Below the pieces are notes generated by a model. The model had not been told where the DNA came from. It ran no database searches and saw nothing but the letters and a program-made list of their open reading frames with translations. Both the position numbers and the translations under genes were made by a program. Of a stretch of DNA of 64,000 nt, positions 47,008 through 56,368 are shown piece after piece. Position 1 is the first letter of the stretch. Each line of letters starts with the position of its first letter. Source of the DNA: Oleispira sp. (lineage in GTDB: Bacteria; Pseudomonadota; Gammaproteobacteria; Pseudomonadales; Oceanobacteraceae); the NCBI GenBank assembly GCA_016765295.1, contig JAESQF010000036.1, positions 1 to 64,000 of the forward strand, given 5' to 3'.

Positions 47008-49524
47008 ATGTCACTAGCACCTAATAAAAATAAGCACTCAAGCAACAAAAATGAATTCCTTTCTCTAAAGTCATTTTTTAAAACACACAAAACAAAATTA
47101 ACACTTCTGTTTTTCATCCCATTCTTAATCTTCTTATTAACCTCCCTATTTCAGATAAAGCGTTTATCTGAGCATGCCGATAAGATTTCAGGCTTAGAAC
47201 AACTAACAAACCTGGCCATTCAACTCAGTGAACTGTTGCATGATTCACAAAAAGAACGCGGACATACAGGAATATATCTTTCAAGTGGAGGATCCAAGCA
47301 CCTTTCCGAACTAACAGAACAGCGTAGGTTAACGGATAAAATACTATTAGAGTTGGTTGAACATACGTCAATATCTAAAAGTAAGTACGCAGGATTGGCA
47401 TTCCCATCATTATTGAATAGTCTTAGAATTCAGTTCGATAGCTTACCTAAACATCGACAAGGAGTGACTAACCTATCTTTAGATCTAGATACTGGAATAC
47501 AATACTACACTGATCTTAACCAACAAATTCTTGATGTAATCGGAATAATGGTTAACGAAAGCGTCGAGCCTCAACTGACCAAGAAATTTTTAGCTTATGT
47601 CTACTTTATTAAAGCCAAAGAAAAAGCAGGGATAGAACGAGCTAGGCTTAGTTCCGTATTTATCCGAGGCTATTTTTTAGCTAATGACTATCAAGATTTC
47701 ATCCAGGTTATTGCCCAACAATCACTATATAACCATGAATTCTACTCACTGGCCACTCCAGATCAGCGGCTTAATTTCAATAAAATAATGCTGAGCGATC
47801 TTAATATAAAGACACTTCATTATCGTGACATCGCGCATAAATACGCAGAAGATGGAGGGTTCTATATCAATGAAAACACTTGGTTTGAGGTTCAATCACA
47901 AAAGATAAATGCATTAAAAACGTTAGAAATTCAGATCGCAGAAAATTTATTAACCACCTCAAAAAGACTTAAATCAAAAAGCAACAAAGAGATGTGGTTA
48001 TGGATAACACTACTAATCTCAATAACTTTGGTTGTTATAATCATAGGTCTATTATTGATACAAGGTATTAACCGAACATTTTTGCAAAGACTCAAAGGAT
48101 ACAGGGATTTATTTGAAAATAGCTCTTCGGGAATGGCCGTTATCAACATAGAGAATAGGCATTTCGTATACTGCAATAGTTACTTTAGTAAAATGACAGG
48201 TTTCAATCAAAAAGAGATTTTCAACATTACTTTTAAAGACATCCTCACTGATGAAACACACGACAACACCAATTCATTATTAAACAAACTGATAACCGGT
48301 GAAATTACTCACATAGAAAAGCTAGCACTTAAACACTACAATGGCAGTACTTTTTATACCGAACTATCTGCCTTCCCTATTTTAATTAGCGATAAAAACT
48401 ACATCGCAGTGAATATCAATGACATTACTGAGCGCTTAAATTCAGAGAATCAATTAAAAAGATCTGAAAGTAGTTTAAAATCAATTTTGAATAGTTTGAA
48501 TGTGTCTGTTGTTGTTGTAGATATAAATACAAAATCAACAATATACCTAAATGACTTAGCGGAGAAAACGTTTAAGTCAGAAAATACTTTAGAGCCAAAC
48601 TGGCCTCAGCTTGCTATGGACTACTATTCGCAACCAAGCTTTTTTAGTTGCTGTAATAAAAAAGACATTCAACAACAACTATACCACCAAGATAACAAAC
48701 ACTGGTACCAAGTCACCAGTCGAGTTGTTAATTGGCATGATAATCGAGAAGTCTGCCTGAGAATGTTAGAAGATATTACTGATCGATATGACGCTGAATA
48801 TAAAAATCGTGATTTACTCATAGAAAATCGCAGACTGGCACTCCGTAATTATAGCTTACAAGAACAAGAGCGAAAGGAATTAGCGGCAGACCTACACGAT
48901 CAGCTAGGACAAATGATGTTAGGTATCAGACTTCAAGCTGAATGTATTATCAGCAGTGTAAAAGGCAAAGGAAGAGATAAAGATAAAAACCTAGAATCTT
49001 CTGCCCAGAATATTATAAGCACGAGTGCTGCATTAATGGAGTCAGTACAGATTATCACCAAGCGGTTACGCCCGATCATTCTCGATCAATTAGGAATAGA
49101 AGAAGCACTAAGTGACCTTATTCAAGAATGGCAGCAATTAAATAAATCAACGGTATATGAATTTAATGCTTTTGATCTTCCAGATATAATAGAAGATCAA
49201 ATCAGCATAACTATCTATCGTATAGCTCAAGAAGCCCTCACTAATATCCATAAGCACGCATCTGCACAGAATGTTGAGATCTTTATTAAATACAATCCCG
49301 TAACCCCTGATTTTAAATATTCAGAAATAGAACTAAGGATTTGTGATGATGGTATTGGATTGAATGAAAATACACTTAGAGGTAATGGTATGGGACTAGT
49401 GAATATGCGAGAAAGAGTAGAAGCACTGGGGGGGGTATTTAAATTAGATAATTCTGATAGCAATGGTGTAAATATTTTAGTTTCTATCCCACTAGAGAAT
49501 AGCGAGGAAGCAGTATGCCATTAG
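47008..49524 (+). CDS. NIT-domain NarX-like sensor histidine kinase
   Basis: An 838-residue kinase. It has TM1 at about 31-49, a periplasmic NIT (nitrate/nitrite-sensing) domain at about 60-320, TM2 at about 330-351, and PAS domains near 362-475 and 485-595. The C-terminal HisKA_3 has the phospho-acceptor His630 (ADLHDQLGQMM) and an HATPase_c of the NarX/DegS type (DDGIGLN, GNGMGLVNMRERVE). The NIT signature is clear: LLHDSQKERGHTGIYLSSGG with Arg84, then a second half KAKEKAGIERARLSSVF. The response regulator gene overlaps by 10 bases and is the obvious partner. Confidence 0.94.
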   Translation: MSLAPNKNKHSSNKNEFLSLKSFFKTHKTKLTLLFFIPFLIFLLTSLFQIKRLSEHADKISGLEQLTNLAIQLSELLHDSQKERGHTGIYLSSGGSKHLSELTEQRRLTDKILLELVEHTSISKSKYAGLAFPSLLNSLRIQFDSLPKHRQGVTNLSLDLDTGIQYYTDLNQQILDVIGIMVNESVEPQLTKKFLAYVYFIKAKEKAGIERARLSSVFIRGYFLANDYQDFIQVIAQQSLYNHEFYSLATPDQRLNFNKIMLSDLNIKTLHYRDIAHKYAEDGGFYINENTWFEVQSQKINALKTLEIQIAENLLTTSKRLKSKSNKEMWLWITLLISITLVVIIIGLLLIQGINRTFLQRLKGYRDLFENSSSGMAVINIENRHFVYCNSYFSKMTGFNQKEIFNITFKDILTDETHDNTNSLLNKLITGEITHIEKLALKHYNGSTFYTELSAFPILISDKNYIAVNINDITERLNSENQLKRSESSLKSILNSLNVSVVVVDINTKSTIYLNDLAEKTFKSENTLEPNWPQLAMDYYSQPSFFSCCNKKDIQQQLYHQDNKHWYQVTSRVVNWHDNREVCLRMLEDITDRYDAEYKNRDLLIENRRLALRNYSLQEQERKELAADLHDQLGQMMLGIRLQAECIISSVKGKGRDKDKNLESSAQNIISTSAALMESVQIITKRLRPIILDQLGIEEALSDLIQEWQQLNKSTVYEFNAFDLPDIIEDQISITIYRIAQEALTNIHKHASAQNVEIFIKYNPVTPDFKYSEIELRICDDGIGLNENTLRGNGMGLVNMRERVEALGGVFKLDNSDSNGVNILVSIPLENSEEAVCH

Positions 49525-50141
49525 ATATATTGATTGCCGATGATCATGCCATTGTCCGTTCTGGTCTGAGCCGCTTACTTAAACTGGAAACTCAATACCA
49601 AGTAGTTGGCAGTGTCGGATCTGCGGAAGACTTGATTGCTCATTGCCAGAAAAAAGTACCCGACTTAGTAATTCTTGATCTATCCATGCCAGGTATGGGA
49701 GGTGTAGAAGCAATACGACGGTTACTTTCAAAATGGCAAAAACTAAAAATAGTGACCTTTAGCATTTATCAAAATCCAAGATTAGTAAAGCGCATCCTTG
49801 AAATGGGTGGGCAAGGCTATATTAGTAAAAATACTGAAAGTGATATTATCATCAAAGGAATTAATACTGTATTTTCAGGTAAAAAGTTTGTTAGTCCAGA
49901 CATTGAATTAAAACTTATTTCACCTGAGCCATTAAGCGATATATCTGCTCGTGAGTTTGATATTTTCAGGTGTGTTGCTGAGGGACTATCTACCTCTCAA
50001 ATTTCAGAAAAACTTTGCCTTTCTGAAAAAACAATTGCTAATTACATCAGCATTATCAAGAAAAAAATCAATGTTTCTAGCACAACTGAAATGGTTCATG
50101 TCGCACTCAGAGAAGGTTTAATATACCCAGAAAACATATGA
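49515..50141 (+). CDS. NarL/LuxR-family response regulator
   Basis: A 208-residue two-domain regulator. The receiver has Asp9/Asp10 (IADDH) and phospho-acceptor Asp55 (LVILDLSMPG). The C-terminal LuxR-type helix-turn-helix runs from about residue 144 (SAREFDIFRCVAEGLS) to KTIANYISIIKKKINV. It is translated in overlap with the NIT kinase gene and should be phosphorylated by it. The target genes are unknown. The surrounding receptor cluster is a natural candidate. Confidence 0.95.
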   Translation: MPLDILIADDHAIVRSGLSRLLKLETQYQVVGSVGSAEDLIAHCQKKVPDLVILDLSMPGMGGVEAIRRLLSKWQKLKIVTFSIYQNPRLVKRILEMGGQGYISKNTESDIIIKGINTVFSGKKFVSPDIELKLISPEPLSDISAREFDIFRCVAEGLSTSQISEKLCLSEKTIANYISIIKKKINVSSTTEMVHVALREGLIYPENI

Positions 50142-50315
50142 CCTTTTTCATATAATCGAGGTCACTTTCGCAACAGACCGAACACTGACAACCGCCACCA
50201 GAGGGCACTCCCTGCCTTCCAGAGTGGAATAAAGAGCCACATCCGAATTAGTACCGATTTAACTATCAGTATTAATATGCATAACCAGCTGACAAATAAT
50301 TTATACGCCTACTCA

Positions 50316-51803
50316 TTAGGGTGTTATGCATAATTGCTTCTGTCCTGGTTGGCAAACTAATAGCGCTTTAGTATCAGGGCTAATCAGCGTTGCATTCCAC
50401 ACTGCTTTTTCTGGAATGTTAAGTTTTAGGTAACCGTATTCACTTATACCATTCACGTAAGCTTTGCTATTCTCGATTGTTAATTCTTTTGGCTCTGCTG
50501 GAAAGTTACCCGCTAAAGAAACACCGCTAGTACCCACCACCAATTGATCAGGAAAAATAGACGCCTCAAAATGAGTACTTTGAAAACGATGCATATGCCC
50601 CGAGATTAATAGTTGCACCTCATCGGTTAACCCGGTTAAACGATTGGCCTGCTGCAAGGTTTGGCTCATAGCACACAGCCCCTTATTTTCACTATCACCA
50701 CAGCTACCGACTTTGGCTAGCTTATCAATGGCAAACATTGGCCGATGGCTTTGTAGAATATTAAATCCCGAAGGTAGTGTTTTTAGCATTTGTTTACCCA
50801 GTACAAACTGGTTTTGGTATTGCTCTAAATTAAGTAAACCAGAATCGCAGGCATTGGTTGAATCAAGCACTAGAATATTGACCTTATCAAGATTGAGCGC
50901 ATACGGCTGGCTGAATATCATCGGGCTTGAGTTGCTAGGTGCAGGACAGCTTAGTTGTTTTTGATACTTGCCTAACAAAGGCGAGTTACTGTCTAGCAGA
51001 TAAAACCAGCCGATACCCGCACGGCTGCACAGTTCATGATTGCCTCTCGCAAATACCCAAGGTGCGCTGCCTAATAAACTTTGCGCAGGGTTGAAAAAAT
51101 CTTGCTGCCAATGTTTCCAGCTATCTCTAAATTCACTGCCTTCACTATTCTGGCCATAATAAGGCCCCGCAATTTTACACATGCCCTGAGTCGTATTATC
51201 GCCAGCATCGTATACCTGCACTTTATCTTCCTGACCTGTATTTTCCTGACTAAGGATTTCAATACTGCCAGGTGTGCCGCTGTAGTTATAGTCACCCATA
51301 TGCAGCACAACCTCAGGTTGAGCTACCGCAGAAATATTGGCCAATTTACTAAAAAACCAATTACCTGAATCTAACGTGCAAGTTTGCTTAGGCGACTTGC
51401 AGCCCGTATCTCCAAATACGGCAATATGTTCCGATCTGTGTGAAGGTTTTAATAATGCCTTCCCATTTAAAAACAGCTGCGTATGTTTAGGGTATAGCGC
51501 TTCACAAACAGTAATAGGGAAATCATTCGGCGCAGGGTTCTGGCGGGCCGTCATTACAATTTGTTGATCTGCAATATTATCAATTAACGGGATTGGACAG
51601 CGGGCATTTAAAGACGGCTCAATGGTGCGCAACATAGCGACAGTCTCGCCTTCCTGATCTTGAGCATACAATACGTAACTGGTCATGAAGGTGGCAGTAA
51701 CTTCAGACTGCGGCTTAGCGTATAAAACCAAACTAATACCGCCGAGTACTACTAATAGCGTAATTAATAGTGCCATTAATAGTGCCGTTTTGTTAAATTT
51801 CAT
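50316..51803 (-). CDS. Exported calcineurin-like metallophosphoesterase
   Basis: A 495-residue protein with one N-terminal transmembrane anchor (ALLMALLITLLVVLGGISLVLY) and a periplasmic catalytic domain. All metal-site motifs of the family are present in order: FGDTG, HMGDYNY, RGNHEL, LQSHRPM and ISGHMHRF. Several cysteines (CPIPL, CEALY, CKSPKQTC, CSRAG, CQPG) suggest disulfides. The phosphoester substrate is unknown. It lies divergent from the TonB receptor gene with 220 bases between. Confidence 0.9.
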   Translation of the reverse strand: MKFNKTALLMALLITLLVVLGGISLVLYAKPQSEVTATFMTSYVLYAQDQEGETVAMLRTIEPSLNARCPIPLIDNIADQQIVMTARQNPAPNDFPITVCEALYPKHTQLFLNGKALLKPSHRSEHIAVFGDTGCKSPKQTCTLDSGNWFFSKLANISAVAQPEVVLHMGDYNYSGTPGSIEILSQENTGQEDKVQVYDAGDNTTQGMCKIAGPYYGQNSEGSEFRDSWKHWQQDFFNPAQSLLGSAPWVFARGNHELCSRAGIGWFYLLDSNSPLLGKYQKQLSCPAPSNSSPMIFSQPYALNLDKVNILVLDSTNACDSGLLNLEQYQNQFVLGKQMLKTLPSGFNILQSHRPMFAIDKLAKVGSCGDSENKGLCAMSQTLQQANRLTGLTDEVQLLISGHMHRFQSTHFEASIFPDQLVVGTSGVSLAGNFPAEPKELTIENSKAYVNGISEYGYLKLNIPEKAVWNATLISPDTKALLVCQPGQKQLCITP

Positions 51804-51949
51804 AACTCATCCTTGATATTTTCTTAGTCTGGTCAGGCAAACGATATACCAAATAAGCTTATGTTCCCATGCCATTCAGAAACCACGGCAACAATGAAAT
51901 TATAGTGACATAGCGCAAAGTTAGGTATAGATGAGCATGAATACCATCT

Positions 51950-51968
51950 GCAAATGATAGCTATTAAC
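51950..51968. promoter_or_regulatory. Candidate Fur box upstream of the TonB receptor
   Basis: GCAAATGATAGCTATTAAC matches the 19-base Fur consensus (GATAATGATAATCATTATC) at 13 positions. It is 56 bases before the receptor start codon and lies inside a wider CAAATG...CATTTG inverted repeat (51951-51979). Confidence 0.5.
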
Positions 51969-52023
51969 ATTAGCATTTGATATATTGCCGCTTCTCATGA
52001 TATAAGCTCAGAAAGGCACCCGC

Positions 52024-54198
52024 ATGCTCAACAAATACCCTATTAGTATAATCCTGTCATTGCTCGGGATAGTCTTTTCTAATGCCTCCTTAGCCGAAGA
52101 AAATGAGCTGGATGTGGTTACTGTTACCGCATCGGCTATTGATAACTCCGCACAACTGGCTCATATCGCTAAACAAGATGCGTTAAACGGCCAAACAATT
52201 ATTCTAGCGGAACAACTAAACCAATTTGGCGATCAGCCTCTAGGGGATGCACTACGCCGTGTCGCTGGGGTGTACTTTGATGGTGCTAACCGTGCTCGTG
52301 AAATACAACTACGAGGGCTCGGTGCCGAATATACTCACGTGACTATTAATGGTCGTCGTATCATCGATAGCAGCTCATCTCGCTCTGTACAGATCGATCG
52401 TATCCCTAGCTCAATGGTTGAACGCATAGAAATAATACACACCCCATTGGCTAGTAACGACGGTCAAGGCGCAGCCGGCACAGTCAATATTATTTTAAAA
52501 CAAGGTGGCGAATACATGCCTAATTCAGTAGGCATTGGTATGGGCTATCTGGAAGACAATGGAGGCGTAGGTGATGCGACTTTCCAGTACAGCTTCGGCA
52601 ATGACACCGTAGCAGTAACACTCGCCGGTGGCATTCAACAACAGCGCCGCAATGAAAGTAAAGATGAACTCGAGTATTCTGGCGACGGTCAAGCCGATGG
52701 CGGAGAAATAAAAACCAATGAACGCCGCTATGAACAATTCAATTTTATACCTACCGTAGATATTACTCTTAACAATGCAAATTCCCTGTCGATTGAACCT
52801 AGCTTCTTACAAACCACTGAATTTAGAGATGATATTAAAGAAAAGCTGAGCGACGATCAGTCAGAAGTTGAAGAGCATTCAAAAGAAGTTCGTGAACGCA
52901 CACGACAAAATATTGGACTGTATACCGAGTTAGATACTCAAATATCAGACAACATTGAATTAAAAAGCTATATCGATTGGCAAGATGGCTACGAAGATAC
53001 CGATCGTGATCAAGATAATTTCGATGGTGACAATATGCTAACAGACACCAAGCAACGCGAGCAGAGTGTTGATTTAAACCTGGTTAAAGTTGGCTTCAAA
53101 ACCAAGCACCTCGTTGGGCAACATGTCCTAGAATATGGTCTCGGTTTATCGCAGGAAGGTCGAAAAGAAGATAATAGCGAAATAAAAAATGGCGAGATTA
53201 AAGATCCTAAAGTAGAAGGAGTTTATGAAATAAGCGAATCCATTAATCACTTATACGTACAAGATTCATTTTCTTTATTTACAGGTAATAGCACAACACT
53301 GGGCTTACGCGCAGAAGATTCAAGAACCGAAACGACTGACTTCTCTGATGACAGTACCACTAAGCGCAATACTTACTTCTTACCTTCGTTCAACATAAAA
53401 CAAGCCGTTAGTGATGACTCTTATGTTCGCCTAGGTATCGCAAAAACATTGCGTCGACCTGACTTAAGAAGCTTATCACCAACAATCACTGAAGAAGATG
53501 GCACCCTAGACGAACCTGATACGGCTGGTAATCCTGATGCAACGCCTGAAAGCATCGTCGGTATCGACTTATCTTTCGAACATTATTTTTATGAAAATAA
53601 TGGTTTAGTAAGCCTTTCTGTATTTGACCGAACGTTTAAAGATAAATTAGAAGTGATTACTACTAATGTTGATGGCCGTTATTTAGCAACACCGCAAAAT
53701 ACTGGCGACGGTGAAATGAAAGGGGCCGAGGTCGAATTTCGTCTACCGCTGAATAGCATCGGCTTAAGTAATGTAACAGGTTGGTTCAATGCGACTGCCG
53801 TTGAAACTGAAGTGACTATCACCAGCACAGGAGAAAAAAGACGCTTTCTTGATCAACCCGATTATTTAGGAAATCTAGGTTTTGACTGGTCGCTAACCAA
53901 CTTAAATTCCACCATAGGATTAAGTCTTAATTACTCAGGTGGTTATAAGCAAACACACGAATTGTCAGACGGATCATTTGAAAAAAATATAATTGATTCA
54001 TTCAGTCGCGTAGATTTAAGTATCCAAACTGAGTTGACCAAAAATACATCGATCAACCTAACGGCGCTAAACATCTTTGCTAATGAAGCAAAACGTGAAG
54101 ATCAATTCTTTACCGCAGACAACGCCCTAGACGGCTATAGCACAACAGTAGAGCCGACCTATAGCTCTATCTACCTAAAACTTAACCATACTTTTTAG
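52024..54198 (+). CDS. TonB-dependent outer-membrane receptor
   Basis: A 724-residue receptor for energised uptake. It has a signal peptide (IILSLLGIVFSNASLA), a TonB box (ELDVVTVTAS) and a plug domain (LGDALRRVAGVYFDGANRAREIQLRGLG, RVEIIHTPLASNDGQGAAGTVNI). A 22-strand-type barrel follows, ending in SIYLKLNHTF with the terminal Phe. Sequence features and the neighbouring reductase point to iron or siderophore uptake, though the ligand is not determined. A Fur-like site lies upstream. Confidence 0.93.
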   Translation: MLNKYPISIILSLLGIVFSNASLAEENELDVVTVTASAIDNSAQLAHIAKQDALNGQTIILAEQLNQFGDQPLGDALRRVAGVYFDGANRAREIQLRGLGAEYTHVTINGRRIIDSSSSRSVQIDRIPSSMVERIEIIHTPLASNDGQGAAGTVNIILKQGGEYMPNSVGIGMGYLEDNGGVGDATFQYSFGNDTVAVTLAGGIQQQRRNESKDELEYSGDGQADGGEIKTNERRYEQFNFIPTVDITLNNANSLSIEPSFLQTTEFRDDIKEKLSDDQSEVEEHSKEVRERTRQNIGLYTELDTQISDNIELKSYIDWQDGYEDTDRDQDNFDGDNMLTDTKQREQSVDLNLVKVGFKTKHLVGQHVLEYGLGLSQEGRKEDNSEIKNGEIKDPKVEGVYEISESINHLYVQDSFSLFTGNSTTLGLRAEDSRTETTDFSDDSTTKRNTYFLPSFNIKQAVSDDSYVRLGIAKTLRRPDLRSLSPTITEEDGTLDEPDTAGNPDATPESIVGIDLSFEHYFYENNGLVSLSVFDRTFKDKLEVITTNVDGRYLATPQNTGDGEMKGAEVEFRLPLNSIGLSNVTGWFNATAVETEVTITSTGEKRRFLDQPDYLGNLGFDWSLTNLNSTIGLSLNYSGGYKQTHELSDGSFEKNIIDSFSRVDLSIQTELTKNTSINLTALNIFANEAKREDQFFTADNALDGYSTTVEPTYSSIYLKLNHTF

Positions 54199-54231
54199 AG
54201 ACCTGGTTAAGCAATAGAATTGCTAATAAAT

Positions 54232-54271
54232 AAAGCCCCACTTAAGAAATGTTATTCTTAAGTGGGGCTTT
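54232..54271. terminator. Bidirectional terminator between TonB receptor and ferredoxin reductase genes
   Basis: AAAGCCCCACTTAAGAA (54232-54248) pairs fully with TTCTTAAGTGGGGCTTT (54255-54271) around a six-base loop. T-rich or A-rich tracts lie on both sides, so it serves both convergent genes. Confidence 0.9.
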
Positions 54272-54291
54272 TATTATGTGGGGCTTATTTA

Positions 54292-55473
54292 CTACACATC
54301 GATCAGCAAGTCACTTTGCGGAATACTACAGCAAGGTAATATCTGCCCGGCTTTCAAATCAATCTCTATTTTAATCAACGGCTTAACTTTTCCGGCCAAC
54401 AAACTCACCTTACACTGGCCACATTCACCGCTACGACATTCACTCTGAAGCTCTACACCTTGCGCCTCCATAGCATCGAGTAACGTTCGCTGCTTATTAA
54501 AAACGATACTTTTATTATTGTTTAATCTGACTGAATATTCTTGCCCACTAAAAGTAGCCGCCTCGATACCAAAACGTTCAAAATGAATATGATCCGCTGC
54601 AATGCCCTGCTCTGTTAAACCAACTTTCAACTCATCCATCATGGCATTCGGGCCACAAAGATAATAATCACCCTTGAGTTTATCTAGACGAAGATCAAGC
54701 TTTTTGGTTAACAGCTCTGCGCTCAAACGGCCAGCCGTAAACTGAGCAGCCGGCACTCCTTGTGTCAAAAACGGATAAAACATAAAGTCAGAACATTCAT
54801 CAGCAAGTTGAATAAACTCATCGACATAACACATCTCAGCTATCGACTTAGCACAATAAAACAAACTCATGCTTTTATTCTTACCAAACTGATTCTCACC
54901 AATTTGACAGATAAACTGATGCACCATGGCACGCAATGGCGTGATACCAATACCGCCCGCAATAAGCACCGTATGATCTGTCTGCTTGCCATTAATAACA
55001 AAGTTACCCTTTGGTGGCAGCGCACTAATCACCGACCCCAGCTGTAAATTATCATGCAGCCAGGTAGATACTTTACCCTCTACTTCGCGCTGAATACCCA
55101 GCTCATAAAAATCAGTACCTTGCTGCCATGAAGCCAAAGAGTAACAACGTTTTAATAAAGCGCTTGAAGCCGAATCTGCGTCTGACTCAGACGGCACCAT
55201 CAACGATAAATACTGCCCAGGTAAAAAATCAGTTAATACCTCACCGTTCATAGCCTGCAAGCGCACACTAAAATGTCTAGCTGACATCTCATCACGCGCA
55301 ATCACTTTAAGCTCTATTGGCTGTGGCTCAACCTGTTGGTATTTTCGGTTTGCAGAAAAGTAGCTTCGCCAAAAAATATTGAGTAAGCAAAAGACGATAG
55401 CACTACCACCCAAGGCAAAGATGAACAACAACACGACCATAATGAATTGCGTCATAATGAATTGCGCGATCAT
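54292..55473 (-). CDS. Membrane-anchored ferredoxin-NAD(P)H reductase with C-terminal 2Fe-2S domain
   Basis: The 393 residues comprise an N-terminal transmembrane helix (VVLLFIFALGGSAIVFCLL), an FAD domain (RCYSLASWQ) and an NAD(P) domain (IAGGIGITPLRAM, YYLCGPNAM). A plant-type ferredoxin ends the protein, with the 2Fe-2S ligands in CRSGECGQC and a further Cys near the C-terminus (LPCCSI). It probably transfers electrons to a ferric complex or another membrane partner. It overlaps the PepSY-type gene by four bases (ATGA). The first codons contain a 15-bp duplication (QFIMTQFIM), leaving two possible ATG starts. Confidence 0.9.
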   Translation of the reverse strand: MIAQFIMTQFIMVVLLFIFALGGSAIVFCLLNIFWRSYFSANRKYQQVEPQPIELKVIARDEMSARHFSVRLQAMNGEVLTDFLPGQYLSLMVPSESDADSASSALLKRCYSLASWQQGTDFYELGIQREVEGKVSTWLHDNLQLGSVISALPPKGNFVINGKQTDHTVLIAGGIGITPLRAMVHQFICQIGENQFGKNKSMSLFYCAKSIAEMCYVDEFIQLADECSDFMFYPFLTQGVPAAQFTAGRLSAELLTKKLDLRLDKLKGDYYLCGPNAMMDELKVGLTEQGIAADHIHFERFGIEAATFSGQEYSVRLNNNKSIVFNKQRTLLDAMEAQGVELQSECRSGECGQCKVSLLAGKVKPLIKIEIDLKAGQILPCCSIPQSDLLIDV

Positions 55474-56183
55474 AGAAGTGCCTGCTTACGCTTTTGCGAT
55501 TTCCACCACATATACACACCGGTAAGCGATAGCAAGACCAGCACAAAGGCTAAAATATCAGCCCAGATCCACTCATATTTCTTACCCAACAAAGCTTCCC
55601 CGGTATGCAGGTCTTTCATAAAATCACCCAGCATTAGCGGCCGCTTGCCCTCCAAAGAACTCAGCAGCTGATCCACCTGGGGCTCTTTCTGCCAGCTCAG
55701 CCCTTGATCACGGCTAATCACCACACCTTGTCTTTTAGTGATCAAATACCAAAGCTGTGCTTCTATTTGAACACCGTGAATATCACCGCTATAGCGCTTA
55801 ACCCACGCCCCCTCTGACTCACTTATCCAAAGCCCGTACTTACCCGCCGCTAATATTCGGCCATCGTTAAGCTGTTCAAGCATACGTATTTCACTGCTCA
55901 GCGCTTCAATCGGTATTAAGGTATTTTCAGTGGCTTGATAGGCCCCCTCTTTAGTCGCTAAAAAGGTACGACCATCAGTTGTGGTTAATAAATCTCTTAT
56001 TTCAGCGGCTTCGCTGCTATAGCCAATAACGTATTGGCCCAGCGCTTCCTCGTGGCTCATAAAGAACGTGCTCATGCCCACGATGAACAAAGGTAATACC
56101 AGAGCAATACTGAACCAGTTATGCAGTACACGGGCGCTGAAGGAAGGGAATGTCGGTAACTTGATACGGATAGGATTTTTCAT
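55470..56183 (-). CDS. PepSY-associated membrane protein
   Basis: The start chosen is ATG 56183 (MKNPIRIKLP). The open frame upstream of it contains the Fur-like site and shows no homology. The protein of 237 residues has an N-terminal helix after RVLHNWFS (LVLPLFIVGMSTFFM), a periplasmic beta-rich domain with RILAAGKYGLWISESEG and QGVVISRDQGLSWQKEP, and a C-terminal helix (ADILAFVLVLLSLTGVYMWW) typical of PepSY_TM proteins. Such proteins occur in iron-uptake loci. The following ferredoxin reductase is co-translated and is its likely redox partner. Confidence 0.8.
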   Translation of the reverse strand: MKNPIRIKLPTFPSFSARVLHNWFSIALVLPLFIVGMSTFFMSHEEALGQYVIGYSSEAAEIRDLLTTTDGRTFLATKEGAYQATENTLIPIEALSSEIRMLEQLNDGRILAAGKYGLWISESEGAWVKRYSGDIHGVQIEAQLWYLITKRQGVVISRDQGLSWQKEPQVDQLLSSLEGKRPLMLGDFMKDLHTGEALLGKKYEWIWADILAFVLVLLSLTGVYMWWKSQKRKQALL

Positions 56184-56212
56184 AGCACATAATAACAAAG
56201 TACTATACGAAT

Positions 56213-56231
56213 TAGAATCACTCTCATTAGA
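56213..56231. promoter_or_regulatory. Candidate Fur box upstream of the PepSY-type gene
   Basis: TAGAATCACTCTCATTAGA matches the Fur consensus at about 12 of 19 positions when read on the minus strand. It lies 30 bases upstream of the chosen start codon. Confidence 0.4.
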
Positions 56232-56368
56232 GTCGATATATGACATTAAGAACTGCATATCCCCCCTTAATAGCGGCTAATTCATAATAAATGTCTACAA
56301 TTTATGATAGCTACATTTTATAGACAACTACCATGATATGAGTATCCGTTGGGTAAGTATGGAGAATT

